Origin: Chromobacterium violaceum ATCC 12472
GTDB taxonomy: Bacteria; Pseudomonadota; Gammaproteobacteria; Burkholderiales; Chromobacteriaceae
NCBI RefSeq assembly: GCF_000007705.1
Contig: NC_005085.1
Location: 2,241,752 to 2,305,751, forward strand
Reading direction: 5' to 3'
Length of the DNA: 64,000 nucleotides
Shown here: positions 55,191 to 62,225 of the stretch, one piece after another
How positions within the stretch are numbered: the stretch's first letter is position 1
How the letters are laid out: every line of letters begins with the position of its first letter
Translations under genes and position numbers: made by a program
Notes under the pieces: model-generated
What the model was told of the DNA's origin: nothing
Database searches by the model: none
The model's input: the letters and a program-made list of their open reading frames with translations, nothing else

Positions 55191-56250
55191 GGAAAGCCGG
55201 CCTGTGCCGGCGCTGATGATTCCGCTGCGGCGCTGCGGCAGCCACGCGCTGAGGCTTCGGCTCAATTTCAATACCGACTTCTATTCGCCGTATCCGCTGC
55301 ACATCGTCGATTTCATGCCCTTGCTTCCGCTCTACGGCGACCTGTCCGAAGACCGCAACTATTTTCAGCTGGTAGTGGACGTAGTAGGGTTGCAGGCGGT
55401 CAGCATGGTGAAGTGGCCGGACGTGGTATTCGATCCGGTGGAAATCTTAGAAGCGCTGGCGGGCCAGCCGCGCAGCGTGCACAAGGTGGCCTGGGAGCTT
55501 CTGTTGCGAGCGGGCGAGCGCCACCGCGCCCGGGTGGTGATGGACAAGTCGCTGGACAATGTCCACTACGCGGCGGACCTGCTGGATCTGTTTCCGCAGA
55601 TGCGCTTCCTCAACGTGGTGCGTGATCCGCGCGCCCAGGTGGCGTCGATCAACCGCGCCATCATCCATGACTTCGACACCATCCTCAACGCGCGCACCTG
55701 GCTGGCCGCCTACCAGGCGGCGGACCGTCTGCTGGCCGAGCATCCGGACAAGGTGCTGACCATACGTTACGAGGATTTCCTGACCGATCAACAGATGGTG
55801 CTGCGCCAGGTGTGCGATTTCTTCGGCATCGCCTTCATGCCGCAGATGCTCGACATCCGCAGCTCAGCCGAAGCGGCGCAGATCGCGCAACGCTCGGCGC
55901 TGTGGTCGTCCAACCACTTCCCACCCATCATCGCTCATGCCGACAAGTTCAAGCAGCAGCTGTCCATGCGCGAGATCGAGATCATAGAAACCGCCTGCCG
56001 GCCTTATATGGAGCGCTACGGCTACACGCTGCTGACGGAGGCTGCGCTGCCGCTGGACGAGAACATGGTCGTCGAGGCGGAGGCGCGCTCGCGGCAAGGC
56101 CGTCAGCAGGCGTGGGATGATCTGAAGCAACGGAATTATCGCGACTACATTCTGCGGCAATGCCGGGCGGACTACCTGGCCGGCCTGCGGCAGCGCCTGC
56201 AGAGAGAGCCGCTGGCCGGGGCGCCCAGGCAGGTGGCGCTGGCCGGCTAG
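55174..56250 (+). CDS. PAPS-dependent sulfotransferase (Sulfotransfer_3-like)
   Basis: A 358-residue sulfotransferase. The PAPS 5'-phosphosulfate loop appears as PLRRCGSHALRLRL (about 17-30) and the 3'-phosphate site as VVRDPRAQVASIN (148-160). MDKSLDNVHYAADLL and the RYEDFLTDQQ motif (PAPS-linked, about 200-209) follow. The acceptor is unknown; such proteins sulfonate small molecules, lipids or glycans. It starts within the cysC end (ATG 55174 has GGAGGCATCGG upstream). No membrane segment. Confidence 0.88.
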   Translation: MNTISEESRPVPALMIPLRRCGSHALRLRLNFNTDFYSPYPLHIVDFMPLLPLYGDLSEDRNYFQLVVDVVGLQAVSMVKWPDVVFDPVEILEALAGQPRSVHKVAWELLLRAGERHRARVVMDKSLDNVHYAADLLDLFPQMRFLNVVRDPRAQVASINRAIIHDFDTILNARTWLAAYQAADRLLAEHPDKVLTIRYEDFLTDQQMVLRQVCDFFGIAFMPQMLDIRSSAEAAQIAQRSALWSSNHFPPIIAHADKFKQQLSMREIEIIETACRPYMERYGYTLLTEAALPLDENMVVEAEARSRQGRQQAWDDLKQRNYRDYILRQCRADYLAGLRQRLQREPLAGAPRQVALAG

Positions 56251-56290
56251 GGAAAGGGGGCATGGCGGGGGCACGGCCTGTTTTGTTTGT

Positions 56291-56314
56291 AAATTTCTCT
56301 ATTGACAGAAATTT
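56291..56314 (+). promoter_or_regulatory. Operator overlapping the GbsR-type regulator promoter
   Basis: AAATTTCT (56291-56298), 8 bases, AGAAATTT (56307-56314) forms an inverted repeat. It overlaps TTGACA (56302-56307); TATCTT follows after 17 bases (56325-56330), giving a good sigma-70 promoter eight bases before the ATG at 56338. The transcript would be nearly leaderless. Confidence 0.75.
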
Positions 56315-56337
56315 CGGAAATTACTATCTTCCAGATC

Positions 56338-56880
56338 ATGGAACTGACACCTGTAAGCCAAAGATTCGTACTGCACTGGGGCGAGATGGGCACCCGCTGG
56401 GGCGTCAACCGCACCGTCGCCCAGATTCACGCCTTACTGTTCATCAGCGGCCGCGCGATGTGCGCGGAAGAGCTGGCGGAGACGCTGAACGTCGCCCGCT
56501 CCAATGTCAGCAACAGTCTGAAGGAGCTGCAAGGCTGGAAACTGATCCGCAATGTCCATGTGCTCGGCGACCGCCGCGATCATTTCGAAACCTCGGGAGA
56601 CGTGTGGGAGCTGTTCCGCATCATCGTCGCCGAGCGGCAGCGGCGCGAGATCGAACCGACGCTGCAGGTGCTGCGCGAATGCATGGAGAGTCCTGAGTTC
56701 AAGCTGGAGAGCCCGCTGGCGCAGCAAAGGATACGTAATACCTGGCAATTCATGGACACCTTGACCGCGTGGACGCGGGAAATGCTGCGCCTGTCCACGG
56801 CTACGCTGAGCAAGGTGCTGAAAATGGGCGCCGGCATCCAGAAGCTGCTGGGCCGGGGCAAGCCGGATGCCGACGAGTGA
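56338..56880 (+). CDS. GbsR/MarR-family transcriptional regulator
   Basis: A 180-residue regulator. A winged helix-turn-helix near residues 25-75 (GRAMCAEELAETLNVARSNVSNSLKELQGWKLI) and the DRRDHFETSGDVWELFRIIV region fit the GbsR (COG1510) family. An alternative start at 56302 is the TTGACA promoter box and is rejected. A second, matching operator lies before the next gene at 56972-56993, so it likely represses both itself and the following operon. Confidence 0.85.
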   Translation: MELTPVSQRFVLHWGEMGTRWGVNRTVAQIHALLFISGRAMCAEELAETLNVARSNVSNSLKELQGWKLIRNVHVLGDRRDHFETSGDVWELFRIIVAERQRREIEPTLQVLRECMESPEFKLESPLAQQRIRNTWQFMDTLTAWTREMLRLSTATLSKVLKMGAGIQKLLGRGKPDADE

Positions 56881-56971
56881 GCTGCTGAGGTGCAGGGTTC
56901 CGAGAGGGCGCTGGCGCGGATGCGAACGATGGCCAGCCGTCTTGGCTGGCATGAGGATTTTTTTGACCATT

Positions 56972-56993
56972 AATTTCTGTTTTGACAGAAATT
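56972..56993 (+). promoter_or_regulatory. Second copy of the GbsR-type operator, before the neighbour operon
   Basis: AATTTCT (56972-56978), 8 bases, AGAAATT (56987-56993), with TTGACA (56982-56987) in the same relative position as at 56302. The -10 box is less clear here, since the ribosome site AAGGAG (57003-57008) is at that spacing. Confidence 0.7.
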
Positions 56994-57014
56994 TCAGAAA
57001 TAAAGGAGATTGCC

Positions 57015-57383
57015 ATGAGCGGATTCATCATCGTCATGATTCTGGTGCCGGCGCTGTGCGGCTTGTTGTGCTGGTTTTTGCTGGCCGATCCCTTGCGGCA
57101 AGTCACGCTAGCCTTGTGCGAGAGCGGAGAGGGTACGCCGTTCTGGAGCCGGGCTTTTCTGTTGCTGATACTGGCCACGCCATTGTTGACCGTGTTGCTG
57201 CTGGCGCCCGAGCACGCGTCGGCCTCCCTGTGGCTGGATATACGCGAAATCTTGAAGTGGGCGCTGATCGGCGTGGTGGCGCAGCTGTTGGTGCTGGTGC
57301 GGCTGGTGTGGCGCCAGGTGGCTTTCAGCCGGCCCAAGGCGGCGGGAACCGCCATCGCCGATCATGCCGGAGCGCCGCAATGA
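57015..57383 (+). CDS. Small integral membrane protein
   Basis: A 122-residue protein with three likely membrane segments (about 2-24, 44-65, 74-97) and a short charged tail. ATG 57015 has AAAGGAG upstream; an upstream in-frame TTG is the promoter element. No family is recognised. It is first in the GbsR-controlled operon, overlapping the following gene by four bases. Confidence 0.7.
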   Translation: MSGFIIVMILVPALCGLLCWFLLADPLRQVTLALCESGEGTPFWSRAFLLLILATPLLTVLLLAPEHASASLWLDIREILKWALIGVVAQLLVLVRLVWRQVAFSRPKAAGTAIADHAGAPQ

Positions 57384-58213
57384 AGATATTGCTACTGGGC
57401 GGCAACGGGTTTATCGGCCGGAGGCTGGCCGCCAGGCTGATCGAGGCGGGACATGAGCTGTCGGCCCCGTCCCGCGTCGAATTGGATCTGGCGCGTCCGA
57501 ATCAGGACTGGGCGGCTTGGGTGGATGGAGTGGATGCCGTCGCCAATCTGGCCGGCGCGTTCCGGCAGGGGCGAGCCGGCGGGTTCGAAGCCATTCACCA
57601 TGCCGGCCCATTGCGCCTGGCTGCATTGGCGAGGGCGCATGGCGTCCGGCGTTGGGTGCAGTTGTCGGCCTTGGGCGCCGCAGCGCATGCCGGCGCGCCG
57701 TTCCTGTCCAGCAAGGGCAGAGGCGATGCCGCTCTGCTGGATTGTGGCATGGAGGCTGTCGTCGCCCGGCCCTCGTTGATATACGGCGCGGACGGCGCCA
57801 GCAGCCGCTTGTTGTTGCGTCTGGCTCGCCTGCCATTCTGGCTGTTGCCGGAAGGCGGCGGACAACGCATCCAGCCGGTAGCGGCGGCCGACGTGGCCGA
57901 GGGGCTGCAGCGCTTGATCGAAGGCGATGCGCGCGGCGTGATCGACTTCGTCGGAGCGGCGGAAGCGTCTCTGGCCGATTATCTGCGGCAATTGAGGCGT
58001 TTGCAGGGCGTGGGTGGCGCAGCCTGGTTATGCCCTGTGCCGGCTTGGCTGGCGGCCGGATTGGCCGCCGCTTGCGGATGCTGGCCCGGCAGTCTGTTGA
58101 ATCGAGACAGCTTGCGCATGCTGCGCCAGGGCTCGACAGCGGACCCGGCCGCTTTCGCCGCGCTGCTTGGCCGCCAGCCGCTGTCGTTCAGGCAATTCGG
58201 GGAGGTCGCATGA
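57380..58213 (+). CDS. NAD(P)-binding epimerase/dehydratase-like protein (atypical SDR)
   Basis: A 277-residue protein with the Rossmann motif LLLGGNGFIGRRLAARL (about 4-20), then VDGVDAVANLAGAF and RWVQLSALGA. It matches the NDUFA9-like atypical short-chain dehydrogenases (NmrA/complex I-associated type). The catalytic Tyr-Lys pair is not obvious. Its substrate is unknown; in many proteobacteria this gene pairs with DoxX-like and DUF2269 genes, as here. Confidence 0.82.
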   Translation: MKILLLGGNGFIGRRLAARLIEAGHELSAPSRVELDLARPNQDWAAWVDGVDAVANLAGAFRQGRAGGFEAIHHAGPLRLAALARAHGVRRWVQLSALGAAAHAGAPFLSSKGRGDAALLDCGMEAVVARPSLIYGADGASSRLLLRLARLPFWLLPEGGGQRIQPVAAADVAEGLQRLIEGDARGVIDFVGAAEASLADYLRQLRRLQGVGGAAWLCPVPAWLAAGLAAACGCWPGSLLNRDSLRMLRQGSTADPAAFAALLGRQPLSFRQFGEVA

Positions 58214-58578
58214 AAGTTTCGCGGCGAATGGTGGAGCTGTCCCTGGCCGCGCTGTGGCTGTGGAGCGGCTTGCAGCCGCCGTTGACGGTTTGGAGCGAAT
58301 CGATCGCCATGTTGGCGCGGCTGGGTTTGCCGCAGGCTGCGCTGGCGCCGTTGTTCCTGCTTTCCTGCGCGCTGGATGTCGCGTACGCGGTCTGGATCGT
58401 CTGGCGGCCCTCGGCGTTGGGGTGGCGGCTGCAGGCGCTGACCGTGTTGTTTTACAGCGCAGCGGTGGCGGTGGCCTTGCCGGAGAACTGGCTGCATCCG
58501 TTCGCGCCGCTGGTCAAGAATTTGCCCATTCTGGCGATGCTGCTGTGGCTGGGCGCCAATCGGGAGGAAAAATCATGA
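58210..58578 (+). CDS. DoxX-like family membrane protein
   Basis: A 122-residue protein with four likely membrane helices. The ELSLAALWLWSGLQPPL start, LDVAYAVWI and PLVKNLPILAMLLWLG end fit DoxX-like (PF13781) proteins. Overlaps its neighbours by ATGA on both sides. Function unknown, perhaps redox or stress related. Confidence 0.78.
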   Translation: MKVSRRMVELSLAALWLWSGLQPPLTVWSESIAMLARLGLPQAALAPLFLLSCALDVAYAVWIVWRPSALGWRLQALTVLFYSAAVAVALPENWLHPFAPLVKNLPILAMLLWLGANREEKS

Positions 58579-58850
58579 GTGCCTATTTGATCGTCAAGAC
58601 CCTGCACATTCTGTCCGCCACACTGATGGTGGGCACCGGACTCGGCTCCGCCTTTTACATGTTCTTCGCCAACCGCGGCGGCAAGGTGGCGGCGCAGGCA
58701 GAGGTGGCCCGCTTGGTGGTGCGGGCCGATTGGTGGTTCACCACGCCGGCGGTGATTTTCCAGCCCTTGTCTGGCTTGTGGCTGGCGCATCAGGGGGGGT
58801 GGCCATTGAGCCAATCCTGGATTGTTTGTGAAGCGCGGCGCGAAAACTGA
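58575..58850 (+). pseudogene. DUF2269-family membrane protein, truncated at the prophage junction
   Basis: The first ~75 residues match DUF2269 (KTLHILSATLMVGTGLGSAFYMFF, WWFTTPAVIFQPLSGLWL, PLSQSWI). After codon about 82 the sequence loses the pattern, with a short alien tail and a stop at 58850. Full-length members have about 150 residues with four helices, so the C-terminal half is missing. Phage genes start right after, on the other strand. Confidence 0.75.
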
Positions 58851-58914
58851 GCGCCATTTTGCGCGATAAATTGGATTGGTCAATTTTGCAGCATCTGCAA
58901 CAGAATTGCATTTT

Positions 58915-58934
58915 AAGGGGCCTCTTGGCCCCTT
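58915..58934 (-). terminator. Intrinsic terminator after the prophage methylase
   Basis: AAGGGGCC/GGCCCCTT stem with TCTT loop, followed on the minus strand by AAAATG and preceded by a T-run. It is 20 bases from the methylase stop, between it and the truncated host gene. Confidence 0.8.
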
Positions 58935-58953
58935 TGCTGTTTCACGAAGCTTG

Positions 58954-59730
58954 TCACCAGTTGCGGATGATCAGCTCGCCCTTCCTCTCCTTGCTGCGGC
59001 CGCCACCTCCAACGCTGTAGTTTATGTCCACCCTATCGATGGCCAGCCCATCGAACGCCTGTCGCATTTCCGGGATGTCGTTGACCGAAATGATCATGTT
59101 CCCCTTCATGCTCCTGGCCAACTCAGCCATTCGCTGGTACTGATGCAGTCCGAACTCAACACCATATCCTTCGGTACCCCAATACGGAGGATCGCAGTAG
59201 ACCAGCGTGTGCTCACGGTCGTACTTCTTGATGCAGTCTGCCCAGTCCAGGTTTTCGATATATGTCCGGGACAACCTCAAATGCGCAGCCGACAAGTCTT
59301 CCTCCATGCGCAGCAGGTTTAACCGGGGCGGGCTGGTGGTCGACGTGCCGAGCGTCTGTCCCTCGACCTTGCCTCCAAACGCTAACCGTTGAAGGTAAAA
59401 GAACCTGGCAGCTCTTTGGATATCCGTCAGCGTCTCTTCCGGTGTGATCTGGAGCCACTTGAAAATTTGCCGTGACGAGAGCGCCCATTTGAACTGCCGC
59501 ACAAACTCTTCTAAGTGATGGCGTACAACCCTGTACAGATTGACGAGCTCCCCGTTCACGTCGTTCAGCACTTCGGCTTTTGCAGGCTCCTTCAGGAAGT
59601 ACAACGCCGCGGCACCACAGAATGGTTCCACGTAGCACGTGTGTTCAGGAAACAGCGGCAGGATATGTTTTGCCAAGCGGCGCTTGCCGCCAATCCAGGG
59701 CACGATGGGAGATGCTGGGATTTGTAACAT
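58954..59730 (-). CDS. D12-class DNA adenine N6-methyltransferase (phage-encoded)
   Basis: A 258-residue enzyme of the Dam-like D12 class. PWIGGKRRL (11-19), the SAM motif EPFCGAAALYF (35-45) and the catalytic DPPY (180-183) are present. It methylates adenine, likely at GATC or a phage-specific site; the target is unknown. It is the last gene in the prophage and is separated from the fibre genes by a terminator. ATG 59730 is preferred; AAGAG lies upstream. Confidence 0.9.
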   Translation of the reverse strand: MLQIPASPIVPWIGGKRRLAKHILPLFPEHTCYVEPFCGAAALYFLKEPAKAEVLNDVNGELVNLYRVVRHHLEEFVRQFKWALSSRQIFKWLQITPEETLTDIQRAARFFYLQRLAFGGKVEGQTLGTSTTSPPRLNLLRMEEDLSAAHLRLSRTYIENLDWADCIKKYDREHTLVYCDPPYWGTEGYGVEFGLHQYQRMAELARSMKGNMIISVNDIPEMRQAFDGLAIDRVDINYSVGGGGRSKERKGELIIRNW

Positions 59731-59776
59731 CTGCAAGGCTCTTTTCTATTGCGGAATATCCCGATAGGCTTGTAAG

Positions 59777-59794
59777 TACCGTAGGCCTACGGTA
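59777..59794. promoter_or_regulatory. Perfect 18-bp palindrome upstream of the methylase
   Basis: TACCGTAGGCCTACGGTA is self-complementary over its full length. It lies 47 bases before the methylase start, where an operator would sit. Confidence 0.5.
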
Positions 59795-59837
59795 GGCAGC
59801 CTCGGGTTGGCTTGCAGGTCTCGTCTGCGGGTCAGCT

Positions 59838-59870
59838 GACCGGGCGAGTGTTCGTAGCACTCGCCCGGTC
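59838..59870 (-). terminator. Large intrinsic terminator after the small phage gene
   Basis: A 13-base stem (59838-59850 with 59858-59870), 7-base loop, 14 bases beyond the end of the small phage gene; no long T-run. Confidence 0.65.
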
Positions 59871-59884
59871 GCTGTCGTCTACCA

Positions 59885-60118
59885 TTACTGCGGCTTGATC
59901 TTCTCGAGCTCGGCCGGGTCGGGCTTCTCGCCGTTGCTCCAGGCTCGGCAGGCAGAAACGAATGCCGCCATTTTGGCGCGATCCGCGTCACTTCCAGACA
60001 TAAGGGTGTTGAGTTGAACGTGCTCGGGGTAATAGGCGCGAATACGATGCGTGCACAGTTCACGAGCGTGATCAGCACTCAAATCCATTTGCATTTTTTC
60101 GGTAATTTGAATGTCCAT
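59885..60118 (-). CDS. Small phage protein, possibly tail-assembly related
   Basis: A 77-residue acidic-basic protein that ends SACRAWSNGEKPDPAELEKIKPQ. The end resembles small phage tail-fibre-assembly proteins (ACRAWSNG motif). GGGAGACATC precedes the ATG. It lies 9 bases after the tail-fibre gene. Confidence 0.6.
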   Translation of the reverse strand: MDIQITEKMQMDLSADHARELCTHRIRAYYPEHVQLNTLMSGSDADRAKMAAFVSACRAWSNGEKPDPAELEKIKPQ

Positions 60119-60127
60119 GATGTCTCC

Positions 60128-60853
60128 CTAGAGTACTTTGATGGCTCTGGCATACACCGGCAGAGATGTGTCCGGAATCCAGCCCAGATAGGTGTGCGGC
60201 AGCATGAACTCCAACTCACGCGTGGTAGTAAAGTCGTTCATGACAGGAGACCAGTGCGCGCGCTGCCCATCGTTTCCATCATGCCGGGCGATGATCTTGC
60301 GCCATTTGTCATCGATGACCTGGCCGTTGGAAATGGTTACGGAGGCTGCACCGGATACCAGGCGAGCGTAGAAAACATGCGTCACATAATTCCCGGCAAT
60401 CGGCATGGGATAGCCCCACGCAAATGGTAGTGGTGCATATGGCATCCCATTATTCATGTCCATCGAATTGGGCTTAGGGATGTATTTCATCCTCAGCACA
60501 GTTGGTCCCGGGCAATAAAATGGCAAGGTAAAGCCATTTTCACCCGGCACAAGCTGGCGCGTTCCCTGGATAACTATCTCGGCATTGGCGATCCAGGCAT
60601 AAAAGCCCGCCGGCACCACACCACTCATGCCAGCCTTACCACTCTCGACGCCGGCTGCCGCACCGTTCCAGAGCAGATTATTCTCGAACACGTTGATAAC
60701 CGGATACTCACCGCGGGCGTCGGCTTTCCATGTCTCCATCTCATTGATCTTTGCCACGACTTTGCCGTCGATCTCAGCGCTTTTGCCGCGCACGGTGCCG
60801 GTCAGGTCGGTCGAGGCGCGGATAAGATCGGCGATACTCGATTCCAGGCTCAT
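60128..60853 (-). CDS. Phage tail-fibre / receptor-binding-type protein
   Basis: A 241-residue protein. The N-terminal half is a helical leader (SSIADLIRASTDLTGTVRGKSAEIDGK), then a beta-rich body (YPMPIAGNYVTHVFYARLVSG). It overlaps the upstream tail-collar gene by four bases and is likely a fibre tip. The body is unlike conserved structural genes, as expected for host-range proteins. Confidence 0.65.
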   Translation of the reverse strand: MSLESSIADLIRASTDLTGTVRGKSAEIDGKVVAKINEMETWKADARGEYPVINVFENNLLWNGAAAGVESGKAGMSGVVPAGFYAWIANAEIVIQGTRQLVPGENGFTLPFYCPGPTVLRMKYIPKPNSMDMNNGMPYAPLPFAWGYPMPIAGNYVTHVFYARLVSGAASVTISNGQVIDDKWRKIIARHDGNDGQRAHWSPVMNDFTTTRELEFMLPHTYLGWIPDTSLPVYARAIKVL

Positions 60854-61566
60854 ACAGCTGCTCCTTTCAGGTAATAGTTTTGCAAATCGACGATGGCCGC
60901 CGCGCTGGCGACCTGAATCTCCAGCAGACTGTCGTGCTTGGCCGCCTGCTGGCCGGCCAGTTGCTCGAAGCGCTGTGCCGTTTGGGTGTCCAGCCGACCT
61001 GCGTACACGCCCAGCTTGGCCAGATCGGTGCGCAGCGCAGATAGAGCCCGGTTGTGCTCGGTCAGCTGCGCGTCCTGATGCAGATCGGCTTGCATGCCGG
61101 CGACAACGGCACTGGCCAGGCTGGCCAGTTCTTCGGCCAGATGCAGATTCAGCCCGGCGCCGGTCGATTGCACGACCACGCTATCTGGCGGTACGCCAGC
61201 CAGGGTCAGGTCGTAGGCCAGTAAGAGCTCCAGCCCTGCCTGCTTGTAGGCCAGCGCGCGCGCCGGATCACTCCATACAGCCAGGAATGCGCCGTTCTCC
61301 AGCACGAAACCGACCTCGCGGACCCAGAACTCGGCGCTGTCGTCAGCCAGCGCCGTTAGATGCAACTGGCGGGGGCCGACGGTTTTGCCGTCCGCGATGG
61401 GATAGCGGACGATTTCGTGACGCAGGCCGACTTGGTCTGCCGTGGGGGTGTAGCCGGCGTCGCCCAGTGCGACGTGAGTAACGCGCAGCCGAACACCGTC
61501 GCAACTGGCCAGTTGAATCGCGGCCAGACCCACGTCCAGCATTTGAGGGATGAGTGTGGCGCTCAT
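60850..61566 (-). CDS. Phage tail-collar fibre protein (DUF3751-like)
   Basis: A 238-residue protein. LRVTHVALGDAGYTPTADQVGLRHEIVRYPIADGK and EFWVREVGFVLENGAFLAVWSD match the DUF3751 tail-collar N-terminal domain, P2 gpH-like. The C-terminal half is helical. Overlaps gpI by four bases. The fibre appears split from the tip protein downstream. Confidence 0.82.
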   Translation of the reverse strand: MSATLIPQMLDVGLAAIQLASCDGVRLRVTHVALGDAGYTPTADQVGLRHEIVRYPIADGKTVGPRQLHLTALADDSAEFWVREVGFVLENGAFLAVWSDPARALAYKQAGLELLLAYDLTLAGVPPDSVVVQSTGAGLNLHLAEELASLASAVVAGMQADLHQDAQLTEHNRALSALRTDLAKLGVYAGRLDTQTAQRFEQLAGQQAAKHDSLLEIQVASAAAIVDLQNYYLKGAAV

Positions 61567-62225
61567 CGTTTGCCCTCCAGGGTGAGGCGCAGCATGGCCT
61601 GGGCGCGGTTAGCGCTGGCGAACTGCACGGGGTGGTTGATGGGTTGTGCGGGGGCGGCTTGGCATTGCGCCGTGTCCCGCTTCACCGCCTGGGACTGCCC
61701 GGCGCTGGCCATCACCATCACCTGGTCAAATGCCGCGCCCAGCCGGAATTCGTAATGGCTGCGTCCTGGTTTGGTGTGATCTACCATGCGCTGCAGGCGG
61801 CGATACATTTCGGCATTCAAGAGCGGCTGGCCCGACCGGCGGTTGTCGTTCGCCCAGGCGATCAGGCGGAAGGTATGCACTACCGATGGCTTTTTTTGCT
61901 GCCACCACTCCACCAGTTCGACGTTTATGCCCAGCACTCGGAAGATTTCATCCAAAGCCCAGCGTGTGCCTTTATAGCGATGCCATTCAATGGCGCGCTT
62001 GAGCAGCTGGCGCCGTTGTTCATCATCCGCAGCCAACAGCCAGCCTTCATCGCCTTGCATATGAAACTGCTCTGCCAGCACGGGCAGCGCCGAGCGGCTG
62101 ACCTGGTCGATCAGATAGACCAGCAACGGCGACAGCTCGACCGCGCTGATGCGGGCGCTCAATGCTGCAAGTGTGCGCATCCTCTCGTCGCCGGCCAGTG
62201 CGGGCGGCAGCGGCAGATCAACCAT
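61563..62225 (-). CDS. Phage tail protein I (P2 gpI-like)
   Basis: A 220-residue baseplate wedge protein. The LPPALAGDERMRTLAAL start, YKGTRWALDEIFRVLG and VEWW motifs are typical of the tail protein I family (PF09684). It overlaps gpJ by eight bases and the collar gene by four, showing a tightly packed late operon. Confidence 0.88.
   Translation of the reverse strand: MVDLPLPPALAGDERMRTLAALSARISAVELSPLLVYLIDQVSRSALPVLAEQFHMQGDEGWLLAADDEQRRQLLKRAIEWHRYKGTRWALDEIFRVLGINVELVEWWQQKKPSVVHTFRLIAWANDNRRSGQPLLNAEMYRRLQRMVDHTKPGRSHYEFRLGAAFDQVMVMASAGQSQAVKRDTAQCQAAPAQPINHPVQFASANRAQAMLRLTLEGKR

Noticed and set aside
56302-56337. An upstream TTG start for the GbsR-type regulator
   Set aside because: TTGACA is better read as the -35 box; the family starts near ATG 56338.
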